Source of the DNA: an uncultured Bacteroidales bacterium
Lineage (GTDB): Bacteria > Bacteroidota > Bacteroidia > Bacteroidales > Paludibacteraceae
Assembly (NCBI GenBank): GCA_900542355.1
Contig: UQNE01000008.1
Coordinates: 1 to 64,000, forward strand
DNA length: 64,000 nucleotides
Reading direction: 5' to 3'
Shown: piece after piece, positions 7,286 to 15,446 of the stretch
Position numbering within the stretch: position 1 is the first letter of the stretch
Layout: the number at the start of each line of letters is the position of its first letter
Program-made: the position numbers and the translations under genes
The notes under the pieces: model-generated
What the model saw: only the letters and a program-made list of their open reading frames with translations
What the model was told of the DNA's origin: nothing
Databases searched by the model: none

Positions 7286-7870
7286 ATGAAACACTCGTTT
7301 ATTCTTTTGCTCTTGCCCCTCTTGTTGTGGTCGTGCGCGAAGCCTGCAGCCCCCAAGCCTTATGGTTATGTGCGTTTTACGATGCCCGATACCTGCTACA
7401 CCCCTTTCTCTCTGCACCGGCCTGATAATCAAGACTATCCCTATAATTTTCTCTTGTCGGGCAATGCGGTTGTGCAATCGCTCACCCAAAAGGGCGAACA
7501 TTATTGGATAAACATCTTCTATCCTTCGCTCAATGCTACGGTGCACTGTTCCTACAAGCCCGTTCGGGGCAACCTGCGTGAACTGACCAACGATGCGATC
7601 GAGTTTGTCTATAAGAATGCGTCGCACGCCACCTCTATCCCCGAGCAGGCATACTCTCATCCCGAAGAGCGTGTCTATGGCGTATTTTTCGACCTGGAGG
7701 GCAACACCGCCTCACCCTACCAGTTCTTTTTGACCGACTCTACCACCCATTTCTTTCGTGCTTCGGTCTATTGCAACTGCCGTCCTAATGCCGACTCGCT
7801 CGCACCTATTCATCAGTACTTGCGGCAAGATATGATTCACCTCATCGAGAGTTTCCAATGGCAGTACTGA
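7286..7870 (+). CDS. gldD: gliding-motility-type lipoprotein GldD
   Basis: A 194-residue lipoprotein: MKHSFILLLLPLLLWSCAK gives a lipobox with C17, followed by PKPYGYVRFTMPD, the conserved opening of GldD (PKPRGYxRI in other members). Later KGEHYWINIFYPSLNATVHCSY, TSIPEQAYSHPEERVYGVFFDLEGN and a C-terminal DMIHLIESFQW fit the family. GldD is needed for gliding in Flavobacterium and occurs in many non-gliding Bacteroidetes; its molecular role is unknown. The ATG at 7286 is chosen because the signal peptide begins there and the promoter lies just upstream; the longer open frame from 7058 overlaps the PagL gene. The 3' end overlaps the next gene by 13 nt. Confidence 0.9.
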   Translation: MKHSFILLLLPLLLWSCAKPAAPKPYGYVRFTMPDTCYTPFSLHRPDNQDYPYNFLLSGNAVVQSLTQKGEHYWINIFYPSLNATVHCSYKPVRGNLRELTNDAIEFVYKNASHATSIPEQAYSHPEERVYGVFFDLEGNTASPYQFFLTDSTTHFFRASVYCNCRPNADSLAPIHQYLRQDMIHLIESFQWQY

Positions 7871-8577
7871 CCTCTATCCTTTCGGCGCAGCAGGCAGGGC
7901 GCAAGCAGTTAGCCCTCCTCCTCGACCCCGAGAAAGCCGACCTCTCTCGCCTTCCGCTCGGTGGTACCGACCTGCCCGATTCTATCTTTGTGGGGGGTAG
8001 TACGGGCGGTAGTATCGATGCGTTTGTTCGTTCTCTGCGTTCGCTCACCTCGCTCCCTATCGTTCTTTTTCCGGGGTCTGCTTTGCAGTTTACGCCCGCT
8101 GCCGATGCGCTCCTCTTCTTGTCCCTGCTTTCGGGGCGCAACCCCGAGACACTGGTCGGGCAACAGATACGCGCAGCCCGAGCGGTACGCACATCGGGTA
8201 TCGAGAGTATTCCTATGGGCTATATCCTTATTGATGGCGGCAGACCTACCGCCGTGCAACGAGTCTCTCATACTCAGCCTATTCCGCAAACCGACCTCTC
8301 GCAGATTACCGACACGGCTATCGCCGCCGAGTTGTTGGGCAAACGCTTGGTTTATCTCGAGGCGGGCAGCGGTGCTGATACGCCTGTCAGTCAAGCGGTT
8401 ATCCGTTCTGTGCGTGCGCAAATCAGTCTCCCGCTTATCGTCGGAGGCGGTATCCGTACCCCCGAGCAGATGTCGGCTGCTTTCTCTGCAGGAGCCGACC
8501 TGGTCGTCATCGGCAACCACTTCGAGTCCCACCCCGACCAACTCCCCCTCTTCTGCCGCACCCTCCACAATCTGTAA
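7858..8577 (+). CDS. geranylgeranylglyceryl / heptaprenylglyceryl phosphate synthase family
   Basis: A 239-residue TIM-barrel prenyltransferase. The family joins sn-glycerol-1-phosphate to a polyprenyl diphosphate, the first step of ether-lipid assembly in archaea, with bacterial homologues (PcrB and Bacteroidetes GGGPS). Visible motifs: LALLLDPEKAD (phosphate and metal site), FVGGSTGG, IVLFPGSALQF, YLEAGSGADTPV, and the closing phosphate-binding LIVGGGIRTPEQM and ADLVVIGNHFE. The ATG lies inside the last codons of gldD, so translation is probably coupled. The lipid product in Bacteroidales is not established, so the chain length is left open. Confidence 0.9.
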   Translation: MAVLTSILSAQQAGRKQLALLLDPEKADLSRLPLGGTDLPDSIFVGGSTGGSIDAFVRSLRSLTSLPIVLFPGSALQFTPAADALLFLSLLSGRNPETLVGQQIRAARAVRTSGIESIPMGYILIDGGRPTAVQRVSHTQPIPQTDLSQITDTAIAAELLGKRLVYLEAGSGADTPVSQAVIRSVRAQISLPLIVGGGIRTPEQMSAAFSAGADLVVIGNHFESHPDQLPLFCRTLHNL

Positions 8578-8755
8578 GGATACACTCAAAGTGCTTTTCA
8601 CTTGTCTTATGGCATTCGGCAGCGGCTGCCATTTTGTGATGTTGTCGCTTTCTATTGCGCGCAGATAGGTCTGTATTGGCAGGCTTTAATCAATAAATCC
8701 AATAGCCTAAAAATTCCCATTTTATAAGCAAAAACAAAATTGTAAACATTTTTTG

Positions 8756-8786
8756 TTGTGCAATTCATAAAAAAGTAGTACCTTTG
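8756..8786 (+). promoter_or_regulatory. promoter of a non-coding RNA
   Basis: TTG (8756-8758), a 20-bp spacer and TACCTTTG (8779-8786). No reading frame follows; the helices of the RNA candidate begin 5 bp later. Confidence 0.7.
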
Positions 8787-8790
8787 CCGT

Positions 8791-9017
8791 CGCAAGACCC
8801 ACTATGGGGGTGTCTGCGCCGAAAAAAGGTACTTGCCTGTTGTTGTATGACAGAGTGTACCACCATGAGGCAGATACTTACTCGGGGCGGGTTTTGCAGA
8901 CATAGTTAAAGGCGTTATTGGCGCTGTATTCCGGGTTTCTGAAATCTCGCAACTTTCAACCAACCACGGCTACTGCAACGAATGACGCCCGCGGGATGTA
9001 AGTATTCTGCCTCTTTT
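8791..9017 (+). ncRNA. candidate structured RNA, about 225 nt, with a long rod-like helix
   Basis: Three stem-loops follow a strong promoter. H1 (8791-8818) pairs CGCA with TGCG and GAC with GTC. H2 (8828-8861) pairs GGTAC/GTACC and CTGT/ACAG. H3 (8867-9013) is a long rod: GAGGCAGATACTTAC pairs with GTAAGTATTCTGCCTC with one bulge, then GGGCG/CGCCC, TTGCAG/CTGCAA and GTTAAAG/CTTTCAAC inside, ending at TTTT (9014-9017). A long hairpin broken by bubbles recalls 6S RNA, but the two extra 5' hairpins and length are not typical, and no conserved signature of tmRNA, RNase P or SRP RNA is present. Family unknown. Confidence 0.5.
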
Positions 9018-9120
9018 GTCGTACTTATCCGATAGGGATATGTATGATGTGTCATAATAATGATATGTTGCTGTGTAATGTATTATCATTGTGATATAAC
9101 ATAGGTAGATCGCTTATATG

Positions 9121-9216
9121 AGCGTGGGTTTCGCGTTGCCGTTCCATTGGTTGGTGGGCAATGCGAGAGCCTCAGAAGCATGGATTCGGCAAAGTACGAA
9201 CTCCACGCTTTTTTTT
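9121..9216 (+). ncRNA. second candidate structured RNA ending in a terminator
   Basis: AGCGTGG (9121-9127) pairs with CCACGCT (9203-9209), followed by eight T, so the element closes itself as an intrinsic terminator. Inside, TCGCGTTGCC (9131-9140) pairs with GGCAATGCGA (9157-9166), and GCC/GGC may close a third arm near 9169-9190. This gives a three-way junction of riboswitch-like size. No known class was recognised. The next gene has its own -7 box (TACTTTTG, 9261-9268), so this may be a separate small RNA or the 3' part of the RNA starting near 8791. Confidence 0.4.
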
Positions 9217-9325
9217 GTGCTGCTTAGTTAACTATATGCAAAAAAATGATGTAACCGGGTTACTTTTGCCAACTATGAATACATATATCTAATACAGACA
9301 AACTAACTGCAAAATATAATACATT

Positions 9326-9727
9326 ATGAAAAAGTTATTTATTCTATTGTCTTTATTGGCTATCAACCTTAGTATCAGTGCCGAGGTTACGAAGTTTACA
9401 GCCTATGAATTTTCCTATAAGACACACAATGAGTATTCCAATCGTTGGACGGATTGGAGTCGTTGGGAGAATTGCAATATCCTGGTAGTTGTCAATTTTG
9501 ATACAGATCGAATCAATATCTATAGTTCTACTCCGCAAGAATTTGATATTATTCAGTATTATGACATTTACACCGATAATGATGGCGATTCAGTATTAAA
9601 AATGGAATGTGTAGATGCGGATGGGGCGCGTTGTTCTATTAGGGTCATTATTCGTCAGAATGGTACTAAACAACTGTATTGTGATTATAGTAACATTATG
9701 TATGTGTATGAAATGTACAATAAATAG
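9326..9727 (+). CDS. small secreted protein of unknown function
   Basis: A 133-residue protein with a signal peptide MKKLFILLSLLAINLSISAE. The mature part is strand-rich: EVTKFTAYEFSYKTHNEYS, NILVVVNFDTDRINIYSS, then CSIRVIIRQNGTKQLYCDYS. No family was recognised. A TACTTTTG box at 9261-9268 may be its -7 element, although no TTG is found at the right distance. It is 30 bp upstream of the zinc-ribbon gene that opens the phospho-signalling cluster, so it may be the first gene of that operon. Confidence 0.7.
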   Translation: MKKLFILLSLLAINLSISAEVTKFTAYEFSYKTHNEYSNRWTDWSRWENCNILVVVNFDTDRINIYSSTPQEFDIIQYYDIYTDNDGDSVLKMECVDADGARCSIRVIIRQNGTKQLYCDYSNIMYVYEMYNK

Positions 9728-9757
9728 CACAAAATAATTAATACTAATATCTTATTT

Positions 9758-10438
9758 ATGCGTTGTAATAATTGCGGTTGGGAAAATCCAAGCGCCAACA
9801 CCGTATGCGAAAAGTGCCACACACCTCTTGCGGGTGCAGCACAAGTGAATAACCCTCATATCGAAGTCTCTCCGCTCAACAAAACAATCAACGAGGCGGC
9901 TATCTTTGCTCCCAAATCACAAGAGGAACATTCGGCTACGATAGGTGAGCAAACCGATGCTTGCCCTCATTGCGGCTACCCGTTGCGTCCTGATACCGCC
10001 TTTTGTCCGCAATGTGGTGAGCCGATACGGAAGGCAAATCCGGTGGCTTCTATGCCCAAACCGGCACCGAAGCCTGCTGCTACGCCACAATCTGCACCTA
10101 ATCACATGGGGACAGTCAATCCGTGGATTCAAGTAACACCGCAGAGCCGTTGTACACTCACTCCCGTCTCGCAATCCACCGACGAGGCAGAGCCGGCACC
10201 ACTGACTTTCAAGGGCGATATGCCACACAATCTCAATCGGGCTAACTTAGATGCAGAGAACCCTACTATCACCTCGCAATCGCAAGCCGAACTGACTTGC
10301 ACAGATGGTGTATGGTATATCCAAGATCGTAGTGCGCAACATACTACTTTCATTCATGCAGCCGAGAAAACGGCACTGCAAGATGGCGATGTGATTCTAA
10401 TGGGCAATCGGCAGTTTGTGTTCCATACCGATAAGTAA
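9758..10438 (+). CDS. double zinc-ribbon protein with C-terminal FHA-like segment
   Basis: A 226-residue cytoplasmic protein. Two zinc ribbons are visible: CNNCGWENPSANTVCEKC (residues 3-20) and CPHCGYPLRPDTAFCPQC (about 69-86). A long Pro/Thr/Gln-rich linker follows. The last 60 residues (LTCTDGVWYIQDRSAQHTTF, then DGDVILMGNRQFVF) look like the second half of an FHA domain, but the usual GR and SxxH motifs are not clear, so phosphothreonine binding is uncertain. It stops 2 bp before the kinase gene. A role as adaptor or substrate of the adjacent kinases is inference. Confidence 0.75.
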   Translation: MRCNNCGWENPSANTVCEKCHTPLAGAAQVNNPHIEVSPLNKTINEAAIFAPKSQEEHSATIGEQTDACPHCGYPLRPDTAFCPQCGEPIRKANPVASMPKPAPKPAATPQSAPNHMGTVNPWIQVTPQSRCTLTPVSQSTDEAEPAPLTFKGDMPHNLNRANLDAENPTITSQSQAELTCTDGVWYIQDRSAQHTTFIHAAEKTALQDGDVILMGNRQFVFHTDK

Positions 10439-10440
10439 CT

Positions 10441-11706
10441 ATGGTTGAGCGATGTGATTTTCATATTGGCGACTCCATTAGCGGACAATACACTGTTGAG
10501 CGAGAATTGGGCGAGGGTGCGTTCGGTAAGGTGTTTCGTGTAACGGATTATGCCGACCGTGTGTATGCGCTCAAACTGCTCAAACTTTGGGAAGTTCCTC
10601 CTGAGGTGCGCCAACAACTATCTGATCGTTTCGAGATGGAATACCAAACGGGGCGTATCGAAAGTCCGTATTTGGTACACTCGATCGACCATGGTTTCAC
10701 GCAAGGCAACCCGTATATCATTATGGAGTACTGCCCCAATGGAGACCTGACGAAATGTGGGCGTAATACCGATTGGGTAACTATCGCACGGCAAGTTCTG
10801 CTAGGTTTGAAAGCCTTGCATATCAATGGTAAGGTACACCGCGACTTAAAGCCTGAGAATGTACTGCTCAAACGGGATGGCACGGCGGTTCTTACCGACT
10901 TTGGTATCTCCGGAGACCGCAACAAGCGGATGACGGAGCGCAATATCCTTGGCAAACCGATGCAGATATTTGGCACTTATGCCTATATGCCGCCCGAGCA
11001 AGTCAATCCCAAACGAGGGGATGCTACCGTATTGCCTACTACCGATATATTCTCTTTTGGTGTGATGATGTACCAACTGCTTACAGGCAAACTGCCATTT
11101 GGCACACTCAATACAGAAGCGGATCTTGCAACATATATCAAGAATGGTAGCGAAGGTAATTGGAATAGGAGTCTGCTTAGCCTTAGTGCTTATGGTGCAG
11201 TCTTTCAGCCGATTATAGAGGGATGCCTGCGTCCGAATTTTACGCAACGCCTTCAGTCGGTAGATGCCGTCTTGCAGATGTTGCCCATTAGCGAGAATAT
11301 GCCTCAGGATAATTCCATCCAACGAATGGCACCCGCGCATATTACAGGCTATTTGCTTCGTATTATGCAAGGCGAAGAGTATGGTAAAACTTACGATCTC
11401 AATGCCTTTCAGCGCAATCTGCTCACTATGGGGCGCAACGACAGTTCAGTATGCAATACCATTCCTATTTGTGAGGAACAAAGTAGTTATATCTCACGCA
11501 AACACTGCACACTTGAGTACGACTCACAGGCTGCGATATGGTTTATCCGAGATGGGCAATGGGATAGATGGGCATCCGGCGGATGGAAACACTCGCTGAA
11601 CGGAACATTCGTTAATTCTACCGAAGTGGGTGATGCGGGTTACTTTTTGCAGCCCGGCGACATTATATCTATAGGAGATACCAAACTTCGTGTAGAGGCT
11701 TATTGA
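10441..11706 (+). CDS. Ser/Thr protein kinase with C-terminal FHA domain
   Basis: A 421-residue soluble Hanks-type kinase. Glycine loop GEGAFG is at 24-29, catalytic Lys is K45 in YALKLLK, the catalytic loop HRDLKPEN is at 133-140, DFG at 153-155 and a PPE variant of APE at 184-186, so all key residues are present. Residues about 330-421 form an FHA domain (MGRNDSSVCN, SSYISRKHCTLEYD, SLNGTFVNS, LQPGDIISIGDTKLRV) that should bind phosphothreonine peptides. No membrane segment is present, so it is the cytoplasmic kinase of the cluster. The FHA domain may recruit autophosphorylated partners such as the membrane kinase at 15447-16856; that is inference. Confidence 0.93.
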   Translation: MVERCDFHIGDSISGQYTVERELGEGAFGKVFRVTDYADRVYALKLLKLWEVPPEVRQQLSDRFEMEYQTGRIESPYLVHSIDHGFTQGNPYIIMEYCPNGDLTKCGRNTDWVTIARQVLLGLKALHINGKVHRDLKPENVLLKRDGTAVLTDFGISGDRNKRMTERNILGKPMQIFGTYAYMPPEQVNPKRGDATVLPTTDIFSFGVMMYQLLTGKLPFGTLNTEADLATYIKNGSEGNWNRSLLSLSAYGAVFQPIIEGCLRPNFTQRLQSVDAVLQMLPISENMPQDNSIQRMAPAHITGYLLRIMQGEEYGKTYDLNAFQRNLLTMGRNDSSVCNTIPICEEQSSYISRKHCTLEYDSQAAIWFIRDGQWDRWASGGWKHSLNGTFVNSTEVGDAGYFLQPGDIISIGDTKLRVEAY

Positions 11707-11769
11707 ACAATTATAAAATAAAAAACAACATTGTAGGGTATTGGTTCCCCCCTAATAAACAAACATAAA

Positions 11770-12465
11770 ATGAACACTATTACCATCGGGCGCAATCCGC
11801 AAAATACGATCGTTGTCGGTGCAGAATATACCACTGTCAGCGGACAACATGCCACCATCGAGCAGGTGGGCAATCAACTCTATTTGCAAGACCATAGTAC
11901 GAATGGTACATATATCAATGGCAGGTACATCCATAATGAACGCATTGAAATCAAACCTACAGACAGTATTTCCTTAGGTTCACAATATTTCCTTAACATG
12001 CAACAAATAAATGCAGTGATAGGAAATAATGGTGTACACAGAAATACACAACGCGTCCAAAATCAAGATTCTGCCAAGCAAGCGGTTGTTATAAATATAA
12101 ACAATGTACAAGCACAGTGTGCTGCTTCTGTACAACGCACCCCGCCTTCTCAGCCCGCACCGCAACTGGTGCAAAAGTCAGAACCAAGCAATCTCAACTC
12201 GTTCAATTTTGGTGCATTCTATTTCAACTGGATATGGGGACTTGCCAATGGCGTCTACTGGGCATTGCTATGCTTGATTCCATACATAGGTCTTATTGTT
12301 GCTATTGTACTCGGCGTGAAAGCCAATCGCACTGCATGGGAAAAGTTCAATGGTACAGCCCAAGAGTTTGAAGACAAGCAAGCCGCATGGACTAAATGGG
12401 CGTGGATTCTGCTTGTATGCTGTTTCTTTATTGGTGTTATTTTGGGTATAGCACTATCTGTATAA
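11770..12465 (+). CDS. FHA-domain protein with C-terminal membrane segments
   Basis: A 231-residue protein. Residues 1-75 are a complete FHA domain: ITIGRNPQN, YTTVSGQHATIEQ, DHSTNGTYINGRYI, DSISLGSQYF. A Gln/Pro-rich linker follows. Residues about 142-231 start with LNSFNFGAFYFNWIWGLANG, a motif seen in small Bacteroidetes membrane proteins, and hold two or three membrane helices (LLCLIPYIGLIVAIVLGV, WAWILLVCCFFIGVILGIAL). It should anchor phosphothreonine recognition at the inner membrane. It follows the kinase gene after 63 bp. Confidence 0.88.
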   Translation: MNTITIGRNPQNTIVVGAEYTTVSGQHATIEQVGNQLYLQDHSTNGTYINGRYIHNERIEIKPTDSISLGSQYFLNMQQINAVIGNNGVHRNTQRVQNQDSAKQAVVININNVQAQCAASVQRTPPSQPAPQLVQKSEPSNLNSFNFGAFYFNWIWGLANGVYWALLCLIPYIGLIVAIVLGVKANRTAWEKFNGTAQEFEDKQAAWTKWAWILLVCCFFIGVILGIALSV

Positions 12466-12497
12466 GTATCTCAGAACAATTATAATTCTACTATTTT

Positions 12498-14006
12498 ATG
12501 GCACAATCTACTGCGTATAAACGCACACTCAGCGGCTCCGTGGGAGCAGGCATCGGCTCTATCTTCAATGCCGGGGGCAAAAACTATTACATCCTCGAGC
12601 ATAAGGTATCTTCTAAGTACCACTATGCAGGCGAGGCACAGGAAATCATTGTAGATCAGATTGAAATCGGGCGCGACCCAAAGTGCCAAGTCCAGTTTGA
12701 TGAGTCTTTCTCTACCGTCAGCCGTCGGCATGCGGCTATCGTGCGCGATGGCGAGAACTGGAAATTGGTGCAACTATCCCACACCAATCAGACATTCCTA
12801 AATGGCAAACCTGTTACCAACGAGTGGTATCTGCAAAATGGTGATGAGATACAACTGTCGGTCAACGGACCTAAGTTAGGTTTTATCATCCCGCAGGGCA
12901 ACAAGAGCAATACGGGCAGTATCGCTCTCTCGCGTCGTCTGAGCCTGTTCCGTCAGCAGGCACTCAAACCCTACAAGACGGCTATGGCAGCCATGGCAAT
13001 CGTGATTGTATTGCTGATAGCGGGTGGCACTTGGTTAGGCATTGATTTGAATAGCAAGAACAAAGCACTCATCGCCTCGCAAGAGATTACCCAAGCGCAG
13101 TTGGCAGAGGCACAAACGCAACACGAGCAACAGATGGCTGCCGCGGCTGAGCAACAAACCAAATTAGAGAAAGAACTGGCACGCGTCAAGAAAGACCTAA
13201 AGGCTGCCATGTCTGCACTCCCTGCTTCTTCTGATTCGTCAGATGAGTCTGTGCCGACTGTTTCTTCTAAGGCAACAGGCAACACCTCCTTGGATGCGTG
13301 TGCTCCGAATGTATATTTCATACATATCCGTGAGATAAAGATTACCTACAACGGGCAAACCAAAACAATACAAAATGTAGGTACCGGCACCGGTTTCTTA
13401 TTAGACGACGGGCGGTTCGTTACGGCGCGCCATGTGGTAGAACCATGGATGTTCCCGTCGGGTGAAGATGATACCAATAATCTGATTTGCAATGCCATCG
13501 CACATAGTGGCGGCAGTGTAGTCTGTTCTATTGACGCCTACTCGCCTACAGGCAAGCAACTCCATTTTACCTCCTCACAAGCCCATACCAACCGTTCGTC
13601 AGATAAAAGGCACGCTATGGAGGATGGCAGTACGATCTGCCTGCCTGAAAGATCCGATTTAGATTGGGCTTATTTCAATACCTCCGAGCGTGGAGGTTTG
13701 GCGTACAACAACACCTTGTCCAAGCAATTGCCTATGCGTGCCGACTTGTCTATCTTGGGTTATCCGATGGCTATCGGTGCTAACTCGCCTACGGACATCC
13801 ACCCGATTTACTCACAAGCGGTAGTGGCAAAAGAGGGATTGGAACAAGGTCTGATCCTTACCACCAGTACCACCTTTGAGCATGGTAACTCCGGCGGACC
13901 CGTATTCGCTACCACCAATTCGGACGAACTGATTGTAGTCGGCGTTGTTTCTGCCATCGCCGGGCGTTCTACAGGCATCATCGTTCCTATATCCGCAGTA
14001 AAATAA
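12498..14006 (+). CDS. FHA - transmembrane - coiled-coil - trypsin-like serine protease
   Basis: A 502-residue single-pass protein. The N-terminal FHA domain (about residues 50-130) shows IEIGRDPKC, STVSRRHAAIV and NQTFLNGKPV. A membrane segment is at about 163-184 and a Gln/Ala/Glu-rich coiled coil at 190-240. The C-terminal domain (about 270-502) is a chymotrypsin-fold protease: GTGFLLDDGRFVTARHVVEPW holds H312, SDLDWAYF holds D389 and EHGNSGGPVF holds S465, so the triad is complete. Topology implies cytoplasmic phosphopeptide sensing coupled to a periplasmic protease. FHA domains fused across the membrane to a trypsin-like protease are unusual. It lies between an FHA gene and the PP2C gene. 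Confidence 0.9.
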   Translation: MAQSTAYKRTLSGSVGAGIGSIFNAGGKNYYILEHKVSSKYHYAGEAQEIIVDQIEIGRDPKCQVQFDESFSTVSRRHAAIVRDGENWKLVQLSHTNQTFLNGKPVTNEWYLQNGDEIQLSVNGPKLGFIIPQGNKSNTGSIALSRRLSLFRQQALKPYKTAMAAMAIVIVLLIAGGTWLGIDLNSKNKALIASQEITQAQLAEAQTQHEQQMAAAAEQQTKLEKELARVKKDLKAAMSALPASSDSSDESVPTVSSKATGNTSLDACAPNVYFIHIREIKITYNGQTKTIQNVGTGTGFLLDDGRFVTARHVVEPWMFPSGEDDTNNLICNAIAHSGGSVVCSIDAYSPTGKQLHFTSSQAHTNRSSDKRHAMEDGSTICLPERSDLDWAYFNTSERGGLAYNNTLSKQLPMRADLSILGYPMAIGANSPTDIHPIYSQAVVAKEGLEQGLILTTSTTFEHGNSGGPVFATTNSDELIVVGVVSAIAGRSTGIIVPISAVK

Positions 14007-14042
14007 CCAGTAGTATGATAATCAATAGAAAAATAAAAAACA

Positions 14043-15434
14043 ATGAAAGATATTAGATTTACTTTAGCGGCACGCTGCGAGGCAGCGGGACGCGAAAATA
14101 ACGAGGATAACTATCAAGTAGTTGCCGACATCGCAGGCAATCGCCACGGGTTCACGGCGGATGAGGAACTGCAGTTGAGCGAACTCGGTACACTGCTTGT
14201 GGTATGTGATGGTATGGGTGGGATGAATGCCGGCGAAGTAGCCTCTGCGATTGCAGTGCAAACGGTCAAAGACTGTTTTGTCGCAGAAAAAATCACCAAA
14301 GAGGTATTGTCCGCTCCCGAGAAATATATTGTATCCTCTATTCAAGCGGCGGATGCCGCTATCAAAGCCGAGAGTAAGCGTAATCCTGCTACGGAAGGTA
14401 TGGGAAGCACAATCGTCTTAGCATGGCTGCTGCGGGGCAAGGTGTATGTGGGTTGGTGTGGTGATTCGCGTGCCTATCGATACAATGTCGTTTCGGGATT
14501 AGAGCGGTTGTCGCACGACCATAGTTATGTGCAAGAACTGGTAGATGCCGGCAGTATCACTGAGGAATTGGCATTCTTCCACCCTAACAATAACATCATC
14601 ACTCGTAGTTTGGGAGATCCGCGTGGAGCCGCACAACCCGATACCAAGGTATTTGATATTCAGCAAGGCGACATCTATCTGCTTTGCAGCGACGGACTAT
14701 GTGGTTGCCTGCAGGACCATCAGATACAAGAGGTTATCGAGCAACATCATACTACGATCTCTCAGTGTCGCGATGCTCTATGGCAAGCCGACGAAGCCGC
14801 AGGGTGGCACGATAATGTAACTACCGTTCTTGCTCAAATCACTGCCGGTGGTGTCGCACCAGCAAAACGAAAAGCAGAAACTTCCACTACCGCCGGAAAT
14901 GCGATGACTACTTCTAAAGCCAAACTGATTCGCACCAATCGTATCCTAAAAGGGGTACTTGCTGCTATTGTATTTCTTGTTGTGGTGGTGATAGCAGGTA
15001 TCGTTGCTAAACGCTGTGTACATTGCAATGGCTGCGCTATATCTGCAAATGGTTCTACTGTGATAGAGACTATTAATGGGAATACTATGGATTCTACGGC
15101 AAACTCTGATGAAACCGCTTCGAAGGGCGCAAATACATCTGAAGCATCTCAAAAAGGGACTACAACCACCTCCGAGACAGAATTTGGCAAGGCACAGAAG
15201 GACGCAAAGAACGATAGTCTCAAAGCAGAAATGCGCCGTAAAGAACAAGAGCGTAAACGCAAAATTGATGAGCAAAATCAAGCGGCAGGTGGTGTAAAGA
15301 CGACTAAAACAGATTCAGAAAAGGATCCCGTACAAGCAGAATCGGTACCGGAGGTACAAACGGCAACAGAAACAGCCACTGACGGCTCTACGGGTAAGGG
15401 TGATGAGCAGCCGATAGAAGAACAACAAGACTAA
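14043..15434 (+). CDS. PP2C-type protein phosphatase with membrane segment and charged C-terminal tail
   Basis: A 463-residue protein. Residues 1-265 form a PPM/PP2C domain: GRENNEDNYQV (D22), LLVVCDGMGGMNAGEVAS (D56), GMGSTIVLAWL, GWCGDSRAYRY, YLLCSDGLCGCL and GWHDNVTTVLA provide the metal-binding acidic residues. A membrane helix follows at about 299-323. The remainder (about 330-463) is low-complexity, rich in Lys, Glu and Thr, partly coiled-coil (KAEMRRKEQERKRKIDEQNQ), and would lie in the periplasm. It presumably reverses phosphorylation by the two kinases of the cluster; the 12-bp gap to the next kinase gene supports co-expression. Confidence 0.93.
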   Translation: MKDIRFTLAARCEAAGRENNEDNYQVVADIAGNRHGFTADEELQLSELGTLLVVCDGMGGMNAGEVASAIAVQTVKDCFVAEKITKEVLSAPEKYIVSSIQAADAAIKAESKRNPATEGMGSTIVLAWLLRGKVYVGWCGDSRAYRYNVVSGLERLSHDHSYVQELVDAGSITEELAFFHPNNNIITRSLGDPRGAAQPDTKVFDIQQGDIYLLCSDGLCGCLQDHQIQEVIEQHHTTISQCRDALWQADEAAGWHDNVTTVLAQITAGGVAPAKRKAETSTTAGNAMTTSKAKLIRTNRILKGVLAAIVFLVVVVIAGIVAKRCVHCNGCAISANGSTVIETINGNTMDSTANSDETASKGANTSEASQKGTTTTSETEFGKAQKDAKNDSLKAEMRRKEQERKRKIDEQNQAAGGVKTTKTDSEKDPVQAESVPEVQTATETATDGSTGKGDEQPIEEQQD

Positions 15435-15446
15435 CGGATAAAGACT

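Noticed and set aside
8779..9216. tmRNA, RNase P RNA or SRP RNA
   Set aside because: No tRNA-like ends or tag frame for tmRNA, no GAGGAAAGTC-type core for RNase P, no GGAAG tetraloop domain for SRP RNA.
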